Positions 25,295-34,222 of a stretch of 62,127 nucleotides of DNA are shown here, in pieces (position 1 is the stretch's first letter; every line of letters starts with the position of its first letter). The DNA is taken from positions 1-62,127 of the forward strand of contig CAZWLJ010000011.1 of assembly GCA_964634605.1 (NCBI GenBank), in the 5' to 3' direction. Both the position numbers and the translations under genes were made by a program. Under the pieces are notes generated by a model that searched no databases, was not told where the DNA came from, and saw only the letters and a list, made by a program, of their open reading frames with translations. Origin of the DNA: UPXZ01 sp964634605. GTDB taxonomy: Bacteria; Bacteroidota; Bacteroidia; Bacteroidales; Paludibacteraceae.

Positions 25295-28000
25295 ATGCTA
25301 AAAAAAACCAGTTTAATGAGAATGAATTTGAAAATGAAAAAAAGTAGTCAACTGATGAGAAAAATTACAGTAGTATTTATGCTGTATTTTTCAATGCTCC
25401 CGTTCCTTGCTTATGGCCAGGGTTCTGCTTATACCGGTTCTTATACTTCATCTGCTCCGTTGAAATACAATAGTAAGAACGGTATTGTTATTGAAGGACT
25501 TGTATTCAAAAACGCCAATACAAGTTCTATTCTTCTTGAGGCATGCAACAATGTGACTATCCGGAATTGCCGGTTCGAATTCTCTCCCGGGTATGTGGCA
25601 ATTGATTTGGTGGATTGTTCGAACATCTCCATTTCTAATTGTGAATTTGAAAGTGTAGCCACAGGTGTATATGCATTAGGTTGCAGGGGTGACATAAAAT
25701 TTTTTAACAACGAGTTGAAAAATGCAAATCCGAACAATCTTCCCAATTATGGCAGCATCATATATCTGAATCAATGTTACGGACCCGGATACGAGGTAAG
25801 TTCTAATATTATGGAAAACATCCCGGGTCAAAGCTACACGATTGATTGTTTGAGCATGTATATGTCGAGCGGTACACCCGAGAGCCCTATTAAAGTGACA
25901 AATAACTGGATACGTGGTGGCGGACCTGATGCTTCGGGTGGTGGTATCATGTGTGGTGACTTTGGTGGTTCATATTATCTTGTCGAAAATAACATCCTGG
26001 TTGATCCGGGTCAGTATGGTATAGCCGTTGCCAGCGGACATCATATCACAGTACGTAATAATAAAATTTACGGGAAGCAACAATCATTTACCAATGTCGG
26101 ACTTTATGCATGGAATCAGACTGAACATGAATGTCATGACCTGACGATAGAAAATAACAGGATAAATTATACAAACAGGAGCGGACAAATATCAACTTAC
26201 TGGTTTGATACAAATGTGCTTCCAATACTCGGAGCCGGACCTGAAACCAATGTATACGACGCAACAATCACTGCATCCATACTGCCTGATCAGATAATCG
26301 GACGGGCAAGAATGAATACAGTTCCTACATATACGTGGAATCAAACCGCTGCTGCCTCATTTACCGTAGCTTCCAACTGGACACCTGCACGTACCACTCC
26401 TTCGGCAAATGATGTGCTTCAGTTCAGTAAAGGCGGAAATGTTGTGATTACCAATATACCTGTTCAAGCCATCAGCCAGCTTCGCGTTACAAATAATACT
26501 ACGGCTGAGCTGAGAACTGTTTCCTTATCGACACTGACAGTTGCCGATCTGACAGTGGACGCCGGTTCTGCCCTTAAAATTGGAGCAGGAAGTCAGATTT
26601 CGGTCACATCAAATCTTACAAACAACGGAAATATTAGTTTGCTGTCTGACAACTCCAAAGGAACAGCCTCAATCCTGAATCCGGCAACATTAAGTGGTTC
26701 TGGTACATACACTATATATCAGTATCTGATGAATGGATCGAACAGCCATATATCAAGTCCCGTGACAGCAGAAAATGTATCGACGCTCGAAAATGCCGTT
26801 AATGTAACGACTTACAATGAGAAAACCGGAAACTGGGATGTATTGAGCACTACATTTTCACCTCTTAGAGGATATCTGGCGAAACTGAATATCAGCAACA
26901 GCACAATTGATTTCACCGGAACTATAAACAACGGGAACCTCAGTATGCCACTTACACGAACTCAAAGCCAAACATACGCCGGATTCAATATGCTGGGTAA
27001 TCCGTACCCAGCATATCTAAATCTGAAAAATATGATCAACAGCAATATCGAACCTACCATCTGGTACAGGAGTAAGGATGAAACATCACTTTTTGATGTG
27101 TATAACATTAAAAGCGGAGTGTACACCAGTAACAGCGGACTGCCTGTTACGGGTATAATAGCTCCTATGCAGGCTTTCTGGGTAAGAGTGAAAAAAGGGA
27201 GAACATCTGCCACTTTCACGGTAAACAACACCCTTCGCACTCACAGAGATTTGGCCGATAATGTATTCAGAGCACCTTCAGCAACGAATGAACAACGGCA
27301 GCTGATACGTCTTATGGTATCAAACGGTACCAATACCGACGAAACAGTATTATACTCCGACGACCTGGCAATTGATGGCTACGATGATTATGATTCTTCA
27401 AAGGGATTAAATGGACAAACCTCGACAGTACCTGATCTGTACACATCTGCTGATGGGGAAATACTGGCCATTAACGGAATGAATGTTCTCCCGACCGACA
27501 CTGAAATACCAGTTACTTTTGCAGCCAACCAGTCTGCATCAAATACATTTACAATAAAAGCAAAAGAAATAGTTAATATGTCAGATGGTGTCACCATTAT
27601 CCTGAAAGACCCTGAAACAGGCAATGAAACAGATATGACAGATGGTAGTTCCGTTTACACTTTTAATTCTTCGGCTGGTTCTCTAAAGCTGTTCAGTCTG
27701 ATTTTCAGAACATCGAGTGTTTCGACTGGCATAAACGACGGTAGTAACAACGAATTACCTGCTGAAGAACTCTATGCCAGGATATACAAAAACAGCAGGA
27801 ATCAGGTTTTGATAAATTGCAACGGTGGAGTAGCCCCGAATGCTATGGTAACAGTATTCAGTTCGTCAGGTGAGCAGCTCGCCAGTCAGAAGATTACAAG
27901 CTATCATACAGTGGTAAATACCGTACTCACTATCGGCGAATACGAAGTAAGTGTAAAAAACGGTAACAAAGTAAACACGAAAAAAATAACTATCAACTAA
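25295..28000 (+). CDS. Large secreted beta-helix protein with T9SS-like C-terminal sorting domain
   Basis: The 901-residue protein has a long basic N-terminus and a signal peptide ending near LAYGQG. Met14 (25334) or Met21 may be the true start. Residues about 45-345 are a right-handed beta-helix paralogous to the 326-residue protein upstream (shared NNWIRGGGP, GDFGGSYY, DPGQYGIAVASGHHITVR, GLYAWNQTE). Residues about 345-480 look like a further beta-rich segment starting YTWNQTAAASFTVASNW, followed by a region with GFNMLGNPYPAYL and AFWVRVKKG that is common in Bacteroidota surface proteins. The last 70 residues fit a type A T9SS sorting domain (VTVFSSSGEQLASQKI ending KKITIN). It is probably surface-anchored or released. 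Substrate unknown. Confidence 0.8.
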   Translation: MLKKTSLMRMNLKMKKSSQLMRKITVVFMLYFSMLPFLAYGQGSAYTGSYTSSAPLKYNSKNGIVIEGLVFKNANTSSILLEACNNVTIRNCRFEFSPGYVAIDLVDCSNISISNCEFESVATGVYALGCRGDIKFFNNELKNANPNNLPNYGSIIYLNQCYGPGYEVSSNIMENIPGQSYTIDCLSMYMSSGTPESPIKVTNNWIRGGGPDASGGGIMCGDFGGSYYLVENNILVDPGQYGIAVASGHHITVRNNKIYGKQQSFTNVGLYAWNQTEHECHDLTIENNRINYTNRSGQISTYWFDTNVLPILGAGPETNVYDATITASILPDQIIGRARMNTVPTYTWNQTAAASFTVASNWTPARTTPSANDVLQFSKGGNVVITNIPVQAISQLRVTNNTTAELRTVSLSTLTVADLTVDAGSALKIGAGSQISVTSNLTNNGNISLLSDNSKGTASILNPATLSGSGTYTIYQYLMNGSNSHISSPVTAENVSTLENAVNVTTYNEKTGNWDVLSTTFSPLRGYLAKLNISNSTIDFTGTINNGNLSMPLTRTQSQTYAGFNMLGNPYPAYLNLKNMINSNIEPTIWYRSKDETSLFDVYNIKSGVYTSNSGLPVTGIIAPMQAFWVRVKKGRTSATFTVNNTLRTHRDLADNVFRAPSATNEQRQLIRLMVSNGTNTDETVLYSDDLAIDGYDDYDSSKGLNGQTSTVPDLYTSADGEILAINGMNVLPTDTEIPVTFAANQSASNTFTIKAKEIVNMSDGVTIILKDPETGNETDMTDGSSVYTFNSSAGSLKLFSLIFRTSSVSTGINDGSNNELPAEELYARIYKNSRNQVLINCNGGVAPNAMVTVFSSSGEQLASQKITSYHTVVNTVLTIGEYEVSVKNGNKVNTKKITIN

Positions 28001-28008
28001 TTATACAA

Positions 28009-28452
28009 ATGCAAATGAAGAAGTTAATTTATGTTATCATACTTGCCATATCTGTTGTGGCAGCATCGTGTGAACAGAATGATATTCCGGACAATATAAT
28101 CACCGACAGGGCAGAAGGCGAATGGATAGTAAAGGCATACGTGAATGGAAAAAACATATACAGTGCATTTCCAATCAGGACATACACGTCAGTTTACGGA
28201 AAAGATTCAATCTATATCAATGATTTCGAAGGAAGTTTCTGGAATTTTAATGTGAAAGCATCTATCAAAAATCCCGAAAACACATTCCAGACACTACATT
28301 CAGTAAATACGGTTTCGGGAAATAACATCGGGATAAAAATGCAGAATGGCAGAATAATCAACAACGACAGTATTTATTTCGAAATTCAGTTTGAGGATGA
28401 TGAAACTCCCTACGGAGTTACTTATCAGCTTGCAGGTCACCGGACTAAATAG
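28009..28452 (+). CDS. Small lipoprotein of unknown function
   Basis: The 147-residue protein has a lipoprotein signal (hydrophobic residues 6-18, lipobox VAASC, Cys21 counting from the first Met). The Met at residue 3 (28015) is an equally good start. The mature part is beta-rich with no family I recognise. It starts 8 bases after the beta-helix/T9SS gene and is followed by a terminator, so the two form an operon. It could be a partner or accessory of the large surface protein. Confidence 0.7.
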   Translation: MQMKKLIYVIILAISVVAASCEQNDIPDNIITDRAEGEWIVKAYVNGKNIYSAFPIRTYTSVYGKDSIYINDFEGSFWNFNVKASIKNPENTFQTLHSVNTVSGNNIGIKMQNGRIINNDSIYFEIQFEDDETPYGVTYQLAGHRTK

Positions 28453-28500
28453 TGTTATTAAAACAAATCAAGCTTATAAATTAGCAGTTTATATAAATTG

Positions 28501-28547
28501 TCAGCCCCCTGAAAAAACCTTTCGGTGATTTCAGGGCTGATTTTTTT
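28501..28547 (+). terminator. Rho-independent terminator
   Basis: TCAGCCCCCTGAAA (28501-28514) pairs with TTTCAGGGCTGA (28529-28540), leaving a two-base bulge, and is followed by seven T residues. It closes the beta-helix/lipoprotein operon. Confidence 0.8.
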
Positions 28548-28577
28548 AAAAAGCATAGAATCAATCGGTTATTGCGG

Positions 28578-29450
28578 CTATTTTAATAAAATTTTCCTTG
28601 TTGTAACACTGTTGCTGGTTACAACCTTTACGAGATAATATTCTTCAGAAAAATTGTTCATATTCATTATACAAAGTCGGGTAATATTTTTTTCAGTCGC
28701 AATCAAAGAACCAAGCATATTGTAAACGCTGATTTGTTTTGCTGTATTCGGGCATTCTATGAAGATTTTTTTATTGGCGGAGAAAATATTAATTTTTATA
28801 AGTTTATTAGTTTCAAGTCCTGTCCCAATCGGGTTTAAGTTAGGATTACAGCACACCAGCGCATTGGTACCCGGAGTAACCGTCAGTTCGGTATTAACAC
28901 CTGCAATATATTCAGAAATCTTAGTTGCATAAAGTGGATTCATTGCTTCGCTGGAATTGAATACAATATTAGGTTGCGATTCTGTAGTCCAGGGTACTGT
29001 ACTTGTAAGTATAACATGTGTCATGAGAGTTCCCGGAGATGTCGCAGAAATAATCGTGCCGCTTCCGGTACCCGGTGGGGCGTTTGATGCCAATCTGAAT
29101 AATGACTGATTTGGATATCCGGTTAGTGTTGCACCGATACTGACTGTTTTTGTGGGTTTTTGTAGTGTGTTCAATCCGGAATTTGTATTGTCCAATGCTC
29201 CGGTAACAGTTCCACCGGTGTATATAAGTGCATTAAACAAAAACCCCAACTGTACACCCGCCAGTTCGAAAGGTTGAGCAGGATCGGTATCAAGAAGATA
29301 AACATCAAACTCAAGAGTTCTGTCAGTGGGTTGAGTCACATTCAGGAAGGAGATTGAGATATCCGTATTAGCTTTGGGTAAATACCTGGCTTGTGCATTT
29401 GCACCGGTTATCAAAGTCAATATAACCATCAGAGATACTAACCTTTTCAT
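28578..29450 (-). CDS. Secreted beta-sandwich protein with T9SS sorting tail
   Basis: From the ATG at 29450 the protein has 290 residues and begins with a clean signal peptide (MKRLVSLMVILTLITGANAQ); an upstream Met at 29474 would add eight. Residues about 25-190 form one beta-rich domain (LEFDVYLLDTDPAQPFELAGVQLGF, then Gly/Thr-rich turns and IVFNSS). In layout this resembles a cohesin or carbohydrate-binding beta-sandwich, but I cannot prove it. The last 70 residues match a T9SS type A sorting domain (ISVYNMLGSLIATEKN...KILLK). It lies immediately downstream of the 1471-residue dockerin-bearing gene on the same strand. Confidence 0.7.
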   Translation of the reverse strand: MKRLVSLMVILTLITGANAQARYLPKANTDISISFLNVTQPTDRTLEFDVYLLDTDPAQPFELAGVQLGFLFNALIYTGGTVTGALDNTNSGLNTLQKPTKTVSIGATLTGYPNQSLFRLASNAPPGTGSGTIISATSPGTLMTHVILTSTVPWTTESQPNIVFNSSEAMNPLYATKISEYIAGVNTELTVTPGTNALVCCNPNLNPIGTGLETNKLIKINIFSANKKIFIECPNTAKQISVYNMLGSLIATEKNITRLCIMNMNNFSEEYYLVKVVTSNSVTTRKILLK

Positions 29451-29519
29451 GATTAAAAATAAAATATTTCTCATAATAGTATAGTGATTAAGTAAATTGT
29501 GTATTATAAAGATTTTATA

Positions 29520-32500
29520 TTAAGGATGAGCTGCTCCGATATAATTTGCATTATTATTGTCAACTTTTACCATATCGCTTAAGTCGACTACTCCATCACC
29601 ATTGATATCAGTACTCATATATCCATATTGGTAGTTTGAAGCATCGTTGTCAACAGGGATCAAATCGCTTAAGTCTATAGTTCCATCCTGATTGACATCT
29701 CCGGCAAAAATTGTATATTTTCCGTCAATCATTAACTGAAGATTACCTCCGTAAACATTAGCCGGTAATCCGAACGACTGATTAACAGTGCTCCCCGTAA
29801 AGGATATTGCAGTTGCTGAAGTCGTTTCCAGACTGTTACGGTGCTTGATGGTGATGTAATAATTACCACTGAAGTTTCCTGGAACTGTTATTGAAGCATT
29901 ACCACTTGTACTCAGCGGTACGTTGGTTGCGGTATAAACGATATTTGCATAACTGGCAGCATCGTGCAGCTCTACTGTGATATGATCGGCAATTCCTGCC
30001 GGCCAGTGAGCACCTGTTTCATCCTGAGCCTGACGCATGGTGTTATTGCCGTTGTAAAGCCCTTCGAGCATCACAGAACTCAGATTTAGCACCTTGTCTT
30101 GTGAACCAAATACCCTGAAATCTGAAATATGTACCGACTGATTGATGGAGTTGTAGTTTATTAATACTTTAACGTACCGTGCCTTTGTTGTCAGGTTGTA
30201 AAGTTCCCCTTCATCCGTTGCAGGTGTTTCGGAGGTTTTCTCCGCAATTTTTGTAAAGTTCACGTTGTCCATGCTTGCCAGGATTTCGTAGCGGTAATAC
30301 CTGCCGTCCCCGTCATAATAGTTCCGGATATAAACCCCTGTAACGTCGTAAATTCCCTGCAGGTCCACCTGCCACCACTGCGGATAGGATGCTGCTGTCC
30401 AGATGCTGCTGTTTGTCGGGTCCGTGTCATTTGCCTTATCAGGGGTATAGATGCCCACCGACGATTGTGCAGCAGCCGGTTTATTCAGAGCTATTCCGGC
30501 CGAACGGACGAATGTGGCCGTGATGGTGTGGTTTTCGGTGATGTTTGTAAAGGTATAGCTTGTCAGGGCTCCCGCGTAGACGTTGTCCACCTTCACGGAA
30601 TCAACCTGGTAATTGGCCGCCGGAGTAATGGTGTAGGTCTGACTGGCTCCACCGGCAACTATCACGGCTCCCGCCGGACTGATGGTGCCGCCGGTACCGG
30701 CCGTGGCCTCAATGGTGTGATAGGTGGTGTTGAGTGTGCCGAATGCCCTGAAGTCGGAGATATGAACCGAGGAATTTGCTGAATTATAGGTCATGATGAC
30801 CCGGAGGTATCTGGCCGTGGTTGTGACATTGTACGTATCTCCCGTATCGGTGGCGGGATCGGTGGAGGTCTTTTCGGCGATCTTTGTAAAGTTCACGTTG
30901 TCCATGCTACCGTGGATTTCATACCGGTAGTATCTTCCGTCCCCGTCGTAGTAGTTCCGGATGTACACCGAAGTGATATCGAAGAAGTCACCCAAATCCA
31001 CCTGCCACCACTGCGGGTACGGACCTGCAGCCCAGAAACTGTTGTTGGTGCCGTCGGCATCATTCGCCCTGCCGGGTGTATAGGCTCCCAGCGAGGATTG
31101 TGCCGTTGCCGGTTTGTCGAGTGCGATACCCGCCAGGAGCGAGAAGGTTGCTTCAATGGTATGGCTGGCCGTGATATTGGTAAATGTATAGCTCGTCACA
31201 GCTCCCTGTGAAGTCCCGTCCACTTTTACATCTGCAACCTGATAGTTTGCCGCCGGTGTAATGGTGTAGGTCTGATTTGCCCCCGTGGCAAAGTTACCGG
31301 TTCCCTGCGGGCTGATGGTACCTCCCGCTTTGGCGGTGGCATCGATGAAGTGCAGCGTGGTGTTCTCTGTCCCGTACACCCTGAAGTCTGATATCTGTAC
31401 CGAAGAATTTGCCGAGTTGTGGTTCATGACCACACGTATGAAACGGGCCTGTGTGGCTACGTCATACTGTTCCCCGGCATCCGTTGCAGGTGTTTCGGAG
31501 GTTTTCTCCGCAATTTTTGTAAAGTTCACGTTGTCCATGCTTGCCAGGATTTCGTAGCGGTAATACCTGCCGTCCCCGTCATAATAGTTCCGGATATAAA
31601 CCCCTGTAACGTCGTAAATTCCCTGCAGGTCCACCTGCCACCACTGCGGATAGGATGCTGCTGTCCAGATGCTGCTGTTTGTCGGGTCCGTGTCATTTGC
31701 CTTATCAGGGGTATAGATGCCCACCGACGATTGTGCAGCAGCCGGTTTATTCAGAGCTATTCCGGCCGAACGGACGAATGTGGCCGTGATGGTGTGGTTT
31801 TCGGTGATGTTTGTAAAGGTATAGCTTGTCAGGGCTCCCGCGTAGACGTTGTCCACCTTCACGGAATCAACCTGGTAATTGGCCGCCGGAGTAATGGTGT
31901 AGGTCTGACTGGCTCCACCGGCAACTATCACGGCTCCCGCCGGACTGATGGTGCCGCCGGTACCGGCCGTGGCCTCAATGGTGTGATAGGTGGTGTTGAG
32001 TGTGCCGAATGCCCTGAAGTCGGAGATATGAACCGAGGAATTTGCTGAATTATAGGTCATGATGACCCGGAGGTATCTGGCCGTGGTTGTGACATTGTAC
32101 GTATCTCCCGTATCGGTGGCGGGATCGGTGGAGGTCTTTTCGGCGATCTTTGTAAAGTTCACGTTGTCCATGCTACCGTGGATTTCATACCGGTAGTATC
32201 TTCCGTCCCCGTCGTAGTAGTTCCGGATGTACACCGAAGTGATATCGAAGAAGTCACCCAAATCCACCTGCCACCACTGCGGGTAAGATGATGCTTCCCA
32301 GTAACTGGCACTTGAGCCGTCATCGTCATTGGCTTTACCCGGAATATGATAGCCTGTGTACGATTGTGCAACTGCTGGTTTATTCAGGGCAATGCCTGTT
32401 AGAAGGTTTTGACTGAATGAAGATGAAATCGTGTGATTTGCCTGAATATTCGAAAAAATATAATTATTAACTGCACCTATCGATACGCCATCTACTTTTA

Positions 32501-33935
32501 CATCGGAAATTTGAAAATTAGTATTTGGGGTTATAGTATAAGTTCGTGATGCTCCCTCATTATATATAACTTCTCCTAATGGATTAATAGTACCTCCTGT
32601 ACCGGTTGTAGATGTTATAACATATGTTGAGGTGGAGTTGGATCCACTTATAAGTTGTATTTCATTATCAGACAAAGCATAATCATATAATAGAACATTG
32701 AGGATTTGTCCCTTGAAAAATGAAACGGTTTCCTGTGCTTGTCCGAGAATAAATTCAGGTGATGAGTATTGAGTTAATGCACTTGTAGTAATGGTGTCTT
32801 CCGGTACCCCGTTGATATAAAGAATAAGGTTATTTCCCTCATATTTCATAAGAAGGTGAGACCAGATGCCTGCAGACAATGCAGTTCTGGAGGTTGCAAT
32901 ACCATCTGAAACCCTGGCACAGATTTTACCATCAACCTGCATGTAAAAACTGCGATTACAAGTCGAATATGAGGGATACTCAGACATTTTCGAGATGTCC
33001 ATAGCCCGGATTTCATCGGGTCTTATCCACATGGCAATGGTAAATGCAGTGTAGTTATTACCGGGCAATGTTAAATAATCAGATGTTCCGTCAAAAATAT
33101 AAGAACCGGGTTTGTCCTGTAACGGTCCTGTAGTTGTTACGCTAAAGGTATCGGATATTGCAATATTGGATTTATCAACTCCGGCATCGACAACCTTAAT
33201 GTAGTTGTATGGCCGGTTTGGCAAACTAGTAGTGCTGTATGTCCATACACCATGATTAATATAAGTATTTCTGATGGTTTTATAAAGTGCGGTGTCATTG
33301 TTTGCTACTGTATAAGTAACGTCTATCGGAATATGCAAATCATCCAGATTTCCGTCGATTCCGAGAATCCATGAGTCTCTGCTGTATTTTACTGCCAGCT
33401 CCCTTACTGCCTTATTGACGGCTTTATGGTCGTTATGTCCGTATTCACCCCAGTTATTGTTAGTGATGATTCTTTGAGTGGTACTATCGGCAATGTATTT
33501 TTCAATCTTAGCTTTGATTTTATTTATTTCAGGTCTCGTGTATGAATAATTCTCAAAGACAAGATGGTCATTTGCCAGGTAACCGTAATTTACTGTATCG
33601 TGGAGCCAGTAATAATTCACATATTCCTGCTGAGTAATATCTCCCCATGGATGCAACCATTTTTCCTTGTAATTAATTCCGTTGCTTTTGTAGTCAAGTG
33701 AATCCTGCAACTCGTCGATGGTAGCATAATAGGTGGGAGTAGGGGGCATCGCTCCGCAAATAAAATTCTGGGTCTTTTCCCACCAGGGCAACATGAAAAT
33801 AGCATCGTCATCCTGATGGGCAAAAATCATAATGGTTCCGGTTGATGGGATGGTGTTGAAATCAACCAGATCTTGTGAATAGGAAAAATCCATTATGAAA
33901 AAACTTATTATTAATAAGTAAATATTTTTTTTCAT
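29520..33935 (-). CDS. Giant secreted mosaic: PIG-L deacetylase, LamG, four F5/8C modules, dockerin-like end
   Basis: The 1471-residue protein has a signal peptide (first 20 residues) and a PIG-L/LmbE domain near 28-190 with AHQDDD and GEYGHNDHKAV, keeping the zinc-ligand His, Asp and His of de-N-acetylases. A LamG/concanavalin-like domain lies near 270-430 (MWIRPDE, GIWSHLLMKYEGNNLILYING). Four divergent InlB-type repeats (GTGGTI..P, YTITP, HTI) then alternate with four discoidin/F5-8C modules (ALNKPA, YPQWWQVDL, YIRNYYDGDGRYYRYEI). A last beta-domain precedes two EF-hand-like dockerin repeats (DVNQDGTIDLSD, DINGDGVVDLSD) at about 1410-1460. It has no T9SS tail. It may deacetylate a surface glycan while bound through its modules. 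The discoidin region is more G+C-rich than its surroundings. Confidence 0.82.
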   Translation of the reverse strand: MKKNIYLLIISFFIMDFSYSQDLVDFNTIPSTGTIMIFAHQDDDAIFMLPWWEKTQNFICGAMPPTPTYYATIDELQDSLDYKSNGINYKEKWLHPWGDITQQEYVNYYWLHDTVNYGYLANDHLVFENYSYTRPEINKIKAKIEKYIADSTTQRIITNNNWGEYGHNDHKAVNKAVRELAVKYSRDSWILGIDGNLDDLHIPIDVTYTVANNDTALYKTIRNTYINHGVWTYSTTSLPNRPYNYIKVVDAGVDKSNIAISDTFSVTTTGPLQDKPGSYIFDGTSDYLTLPGNNYTAFTIAMWIRPDEIRAMDISKMSEYPSYSTCNRSFYMQVDGKICARVSDGIATSRTALSAGIWSHLLMKYEGNNLILYINGVPEDTITTSALTQYSSPEFILGQAQETVSFFKGQILNVLLYDYALSDNEIQLISGSNSTSTYVITSTTGTGGTINPLGEVIYNEGASRTYTITPNTNFQISDVKVDGVSIGAVNNYIFSNIQANHTISSSFSQNLLTGIALNKPAVAQSYTGYHIPGKANDDDGSSASYWEASSYPQWWQVDLGDFFDITSVYIRNYYDGDGRYYRYEIHGSMDNVNFTKIAEKTSTDPATDTGDTYNVTTTARYLRVIMTYNSANSSVHISDFRAFGTLNTTYHTIEATAGTGGTISPAGAVIVAGGASQTYTITPAANYQVDSVKVDNVYAGALTSYTFTNITENHTITATFVRSAGIALNKPAAAQSSVGIYTPDKANDTDPTNSSIWTAASYPQWWQVDLQGIYDVTGVYIRNYYDGDGRYYRYEILASMDNVNFTKIAEKTSETPATDAGEQYDVATQARFIRVVMNHNSANSSVQISDFRVYGTENTTLHFIDATAKAGGTISPQGTGNFATGANQTYTITPAANYQVADVKVDGTSQGAVTSYTFTNITASHTIEATFSLLAGIALDKPATAQSSLGAYTPGRANDADGTNNSFWAAGPYPQWWQVDLGDFFDITSVYIRNYYDGDGRYYRYEIHGSMDNVNFTKIAEKTSTDPATDTGDTYNVTTTARYLRVIMTYNSANSSVHISDFRAFGTLNTTYHTIEATAGTGGTISPAGAVIVAGGASQTYTITPAANYQVDSVKVDNVYAGALTSYTFTNITENHTITATFVRSAGIALNKPAAAQSSVGIYTPDKANDTDPTNSSIWTAASYPQWWQVDLQGIYDVTGVYIRNYYDGDGRYYRYEILASMDNVNFTKIAEKTSETPATDEGELYNLTTKARYVKVLINYNSINQSVHISDFRVFGSQDKVLNLSSVMLEGLYNGNNTMRQAQDETGAHWPAGIADHITVELHDAASYANIVYTATNVPLSTSGNASITVPGNFSGNYYITIKHRNSLETTSATAISFTGSTVNQSFGLPANVYGGNLQLMIDGKYTIFAGDVNQDGTIDLSDLIPVDNDASNYQYGYMSTDINGDGVVDLSDMVKVDNNNANYIGAAHP
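30212..31019 (-). repeat. Exact 808-bp intragenic direct repeat, copy 1
   Basis: Read line by line, it is identical to 31478-32285. The period of 1266 bp is a multiple of three, so the copies encode the same 269 residues in frame: discoidin module, InlB-type repeat and part of the next discoidin module. Confidence 0.9.
31478..32285 (-). repeat. Exact 808-bp intragenic direct repeat, copy 2
   Basis: Second copy of the unit at 30212-31019. The sequence between the copies (31020-31477) is a related but diverged module. Confidence 0.9.
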
Positions 33936-34142
33936 AATTAATCGATTTAATTAATTAAAAATGTATTTAGCTGGAATTCATTTGTTTTTTGATCATAATT
34001 TTATGGTAATAATTATTGTTAAATTCTGAGAAATTGAATTTGTAATTTATATTTAAAACATTTCAAAAACTAAAATAGTTTTACAAAAAAATAGCATTAT
34101 GTTAATAAATGATAGTTTAACATCCGATATTTGTTTATTTTA

Positions 34143-34175
34143 ACAAAAAAACTCCCCCGTAGATTCGGAGGAGTT
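34143..34175 (-). terminator. Terminator of the trpB-like gene
   Basis: AACTCCcCCG pairs with CGGaGGAGTT (about 34150-34175) around TAGATT. The + strand A-run before it is a T-run on the minus strand, so it terminates leftward transcription. Confidence 0.75.
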
Positions 34176-34222
34176 AATAGAGTAGGGGATAGATGATTAA
34201 ATCTATTACTTTACTTCAGTTT

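Noticed and set aside
31419..32048. Open frame of 209 codons on the + strand, similar to one at 30465-30782
   Set aside because: Both are antisense readings of the exact repeat in the mosaic gene; their similarity comes from the repeat, and the coding strand is clearly the minus strand.
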